Below, one piece after another: positions 60,511 to 64,000 of a stretch of 64,000 nucleotides of DNA (positions are counted from its first letter, which is position 1; the number at the start of each line of letters is the position of its first letter). A model generated the notes under the pieces. The model worked only from the letters and a program-made list of their open reading frames with translations. It was not told where the DNA came from and did no database searches. Where the stretch lies: contig CM057129.1 of assembly GCA_029964075.1 (NCBI GenBank), positions 21,753,430-21,817,429 of the forward strand. Reading direction: 5' to 3'. Made by a program: the position numbers and the translations under genes. The DNA is from Patiria pectinifera (taxonomy: Eukaryota > Echinodermata > Asteroidea > Valvatida > Asterinidae).

Positions 60511-60880
60511 ATTACAAATATTGCAGAAATGTACTAGAAGATTGTTGCCAAGGGCTAAGTATTGTAGGTACTATAAAAACAAGTACACATCTGTTACAAC
60601 ACCACAAAGCGATGGGTACTAAGTTCCAACTGTTGCAGATAGTTTACCAAGTTTACACTGATGCAGGTACAACAGCGATATTGGTACCTGCAGGTGTACA
60701 ACAAAAAACTACACAAGTATACACACTGTCGCCAATACTATTGGCAGATAGTTTGCGAATATTGTGACGGACATCATAGGGCTACCACGTGTCACAGGTA
60801 TACCACAACAAGATTAAGGTTATGGGTAACATGCACAGACTTTCATAGCTACCAAAGGAAGGTTTGTACAATAGGAAGGC
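60511..60880. repeat. Decayed tandem repeat, right part
   Basis: Continuation of the 59050-59545 repeat: AAGTACACATCTGTTACAACACCACAA, AAGTTTACACTGATGCAGGTACAACA and AAGTATACACACTGTCGCC-A-TACTA units are spaced irregularly. Confidence 0.45.
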
Positions 60881-63800
60881 TGTAAATAACCGGTACCATT
60901 CAGCATGAATGAACATTAATGAAACGCAATTAAATATGCACGCCACCATCAGTTTCGATTTCAGATAGGTTGTAGGTTTGCAGGGTGAAGTTAGCAATTA
61001 ATGTAGTCATGGATTATGTTTTCGTTCCCCTGCGGTTTTTCCACGGACAGGTATAGGTATTCAGGTATTTTGTCAGCCAGCTCTTTCAACAGCAGGTTCG
61101 GCAAGCCCAAGAGGCCTACAGATCGGCGGATACCCATCGGAGATAACAGTTCAGGCAGTGCCCCAGTACCTCTGTTACTGCGGACAGAGCAATCTGGGAC
61201 TGCTGGAACTAAGCCTGCCGGTCCAGACTCTACTGCAGAATTTAATAACTGGTGCATCTCAGCTGCCTGCCAGGGCTCGGCTACGCGCACGGATCTGAAT
61301 GGCGTTCCGTTTATCAATCGTCGGGGGTATTATACAAGTCTGCAAAGTTCATCAAGATAGGTAGCCATTTCTATTGCCCGCCCGTGGTGAACAAGTTGCC
61401 TGCAGTCGTATTGGAAAGGAGACAGTGCACATTTTGCTTCGACTGTATTCGTTGGGCAATCTGTCCCGGAATGCTGGCAGCGAATTAGATTCTTTTGTGT
61501 TGGAGGTAGTTTATATACATGGCTTTTAACAATCAGGCTGTGCAATAACATTGCATGCTCATCTTTGGAAAGTACCATTTAAAGTCCCTACCAGAAAAAA
61601 AAAACATCTGGGGAAGTGGGGTACGATTCCACATGTTCTGATCAGGAGAACCAACTCGCAGTTTTTCAGAAGCTGAGATGAGATAGGACTCTCGACTAAC
61701 CGGGGAAGGCCAGAATCCTTGCACTAATCCCAATAGAGCTTTCCAGCAGTATGTGTTGCCAACAATTCAATCATAGCTTAAATCCTCGGATGCCCTGTTG
61801 CCTGTTCCTCCTTGATCCTGCAACCAATACATTGCAACCGTGTGGCATTCAGATAGGTAGTGAGGAACATTTTCCCATTAGTTGTTGAGGAAGAGTTTCC
61901 CAAAGCAAACTCAACCCATGAGCTTTAAAGTAAAACCACTGTTGGGTTGGCAAAGCGCATCTGACAAGGAGCGACAAAAGTCTATGAGACATTGGCGTGA
62001 TATGCCAGGACGATAACTGTACGGTTGAGGTAATGAATATGTTTAGATTCCCTCGCTTGTCAAGATGACGCTGCATGCTCAGTGATGTGTGAAAAAAAGA
62101 CATCCTTCAGAGGTCTGACAGTCATTAGGGTAACGAGAGGAAAGAAACTCTGTTCATTCTTTGTTCCGGTTGTCACAACCTTATATAGCTTATACATAAG
62201 TTATTTTCTGTACTGTCAACGGTAAACACTGAATCATGTTTGCAGTCTAGCTAAAACAGGTGACCACTTTCCTGCTGACAACGTTTACTGACAAATAGCA
62301 ATTAAGATAATTCATATATGTGGACAAAACTTCTTTTTATTTTTAACTTAAAGAGAGTGTCACAATGGCTCCAACAAAAATGTGCAGCCATGATAGCATC
62401 TTCTTCGGTCAGAGATACCTGCAAAACACACAGCTGGAAGTCAATACAAATCAATTGACAAATACTCAATAATATATGCAAATTGAATTTTTCCGAAATG
62501 TTTCCCAATCTGTGTAATTTAGCAGTAATGCTACACTTGGGCAATAATTCTTAATACGTTGAATTGATTCATTTTACCTTTAAGAAGCTGTGAGCTATGG
62601 CCATTAGGTATATACATGTGCGCCATTTCAACTTGAGGAAATACGAGAATTTGGCTTTTGACAATTGGAATTCCTGCCGGTGGCAATTGCCAGTAAGAGC
62701 ATTTTCACCGGAGATGAAAAGTCAATGATGACCACTCTTGGCAAAAATTGCATGGAGAAATATGAACCCGAAATTCCTCGGAGTCTCACGAAGCGCACCT
62801 TCAATTAAACTTTGGGCCCTATTTGTGCGGCACAGGAAGGACAGAAATTCGTGTAAGATGATTTTTATTACTCGAGATTCATGACTGGAACTCCAAGGGA
62901 GGTCACTCGTGACACGGTGGCTGTTTCATGAGTGCGAATCACTCGTTTTCATATCCCTTTGGCGTCATACGGGTTTTTTTTTGGGGGGGGGAGGGTATTG
63001 GCTTGGCAACAAAATAATTCGCAGAAGGTAGTTCCGTAGGGGTGGTCTTTAAGAGCCGTTGGGATTGTGTTAGTGGTAGCTGCGATGTAGCGATATGGTA
63101 TTAAATAATACATGGAGATAATTCCACCTTTAGAAAAATTGAAGAGCCGAGACCTAATCGAAACATAGAGGTGTACCGGTCAAAGCCCCGATGTTCCCTT
63201 GCTCCGTTTTGAAATGTTACTTTCCTATGGGAATTTAGTGTGAACCAGACGGGGAAAAACACGTGGGAAATTGAACATATTGTTGATTATATTTGTTGCT
63301 TTTGGTTGTGTCCATCTTGTCCCTCGAAGGCGAACTTGTGTGAGAAAACTGCTGCACGGGCAAAGGAAACCGTCAACACATTCAACAAGGCAAATATACA
63401 ATACATCACTGTACTATTCTGTTCAACCGATCGGACTCAAAGGAGCGTTCCGAGTGAATTGCTCTCGCGATGGTTATTGAATTAGATAATGCACGGCGCT
63501 TTGACGCAGGCGGCATTGGCAATTACCGTGCCAAGGCCCTCAGCTGACACTAATCGGACCTGATACGGGGCATATAACCAGAAATACCAAATAATCACTT
63601 TAAAAAAATCGTCTGCAATAAAAATGCTCACCGTGGTCTCGAAATTATACTGCCTAATAGTGGTTTCCACGACCATGCAGAAACAGAATCTAAAAAAAGC
63701 CGCATATGGTGGTCGGTGTAGTATGCACAGGAAGGCATGCCACGATTCCCGTCTATCATAAAATTGTTCCTTGTTATATCAAATGGCTCGTCATAGGCTG

Positions 63801-64000
63801 CATGCATAATGCTTGTTGGCAGCATTCATTGCGTTCGGTAGAATGCCTAAAGCAGATGAACTTTCTGTAGTGCACACTGTGCAGGATGTTGGAATGGCAT
63901 ATGGCCAGCATTGAAATTAAAATACATAGCATGTTTTATTCCAAATAAATTAGCAATATTTGCAATATTAAGTGGGAAGAACCCACTAGTTCTTGAATAC
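60881..64000. other. No gene recognised
   Basis: It includes a GC-richer patch at about 61060-61330 where two antisense open frames of 108 and 114 codons overlap, a G-run at 62975-62992 and an A-run at 61592-61602. No homology recognised. Confidence 0.45.

Overview
The window reads as nuclear DNA of an animal, most likely a marine invertebrate deuterostome (echinoderm or hemichordate, less likely amphioxus). The reasons are spliced coding exons separated by very long introns, an AT-leaning repeat-rich background, decayed non-LTR retrotransposons of L2/CR1-like and Tx1/L1-like type, many short inverted-repeat DNA transposons, and a kisspeptin/galanin/allatostatin-A-type peptide receptor, a family expanded in those phyla. 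The species cannot be named from the sequence alone.

One gene is solidly supported. It is a rhodopsin-class GPCR on the minus strand in three coding exons: exon 1 at 52930-52478 (N-terminus, TM1, TM2, start of TM3), exon 2 at 40235-40100 (TM3, DRY, start of TM4) and exon 3 at 16810-16200 (TM4-TM7, tail). The GT/AG junctions join in frame (phase 0, then phase 1) to give exactly 399 codons plus TGA. The introns are 12.2 kb and 23.3 kb, so the gene spans 36.7 kb. The TM3 segment VTVQATCCTLTAMSIDRY is closest to kisspeptin (GPR54) receptors as I know them. A CpG-richer block upstream of exon 1 (53150-53410) is a promoter candidate, and an AATAAA lies about 80 bases past the stop.

Everything else I can support is repeat. 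Left flank (1-16 kb): an L2/CR1-like LINE 3' end inserted into an older repeat (about 704-1203), terminal-inverted-repeat or foldback elements at 3.8, 6.6, 7.1 and 12.6 kb, and a CAGA microsatellite. Intron 2 (16.8-40.1 kb): a Tx1/L1-like LINE corpse and a second fragment of the same family, a 522-bp element whose relative lies in intron 1, a 1.3-kb minisatellite with higher-order units, a 160-bp tandem duplication, a 656-bp near-palindromic element, tRNA-like sequences, and five hAT-like G-tract elements, several with 8-bp target duplications. Intron 1 (40.2-52.5 kb): the second copy of the 522-bp family and otherwise unique sequence. Right flank (53-64 kb): a decayed tandem repeat split by a 965-bp element with clustered GTTTA-type motifs.

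The repeats do not form a functional system with the receptor; they account for part of its intron length. I found no operon, CRISPR array, viral gene or toxin gene.
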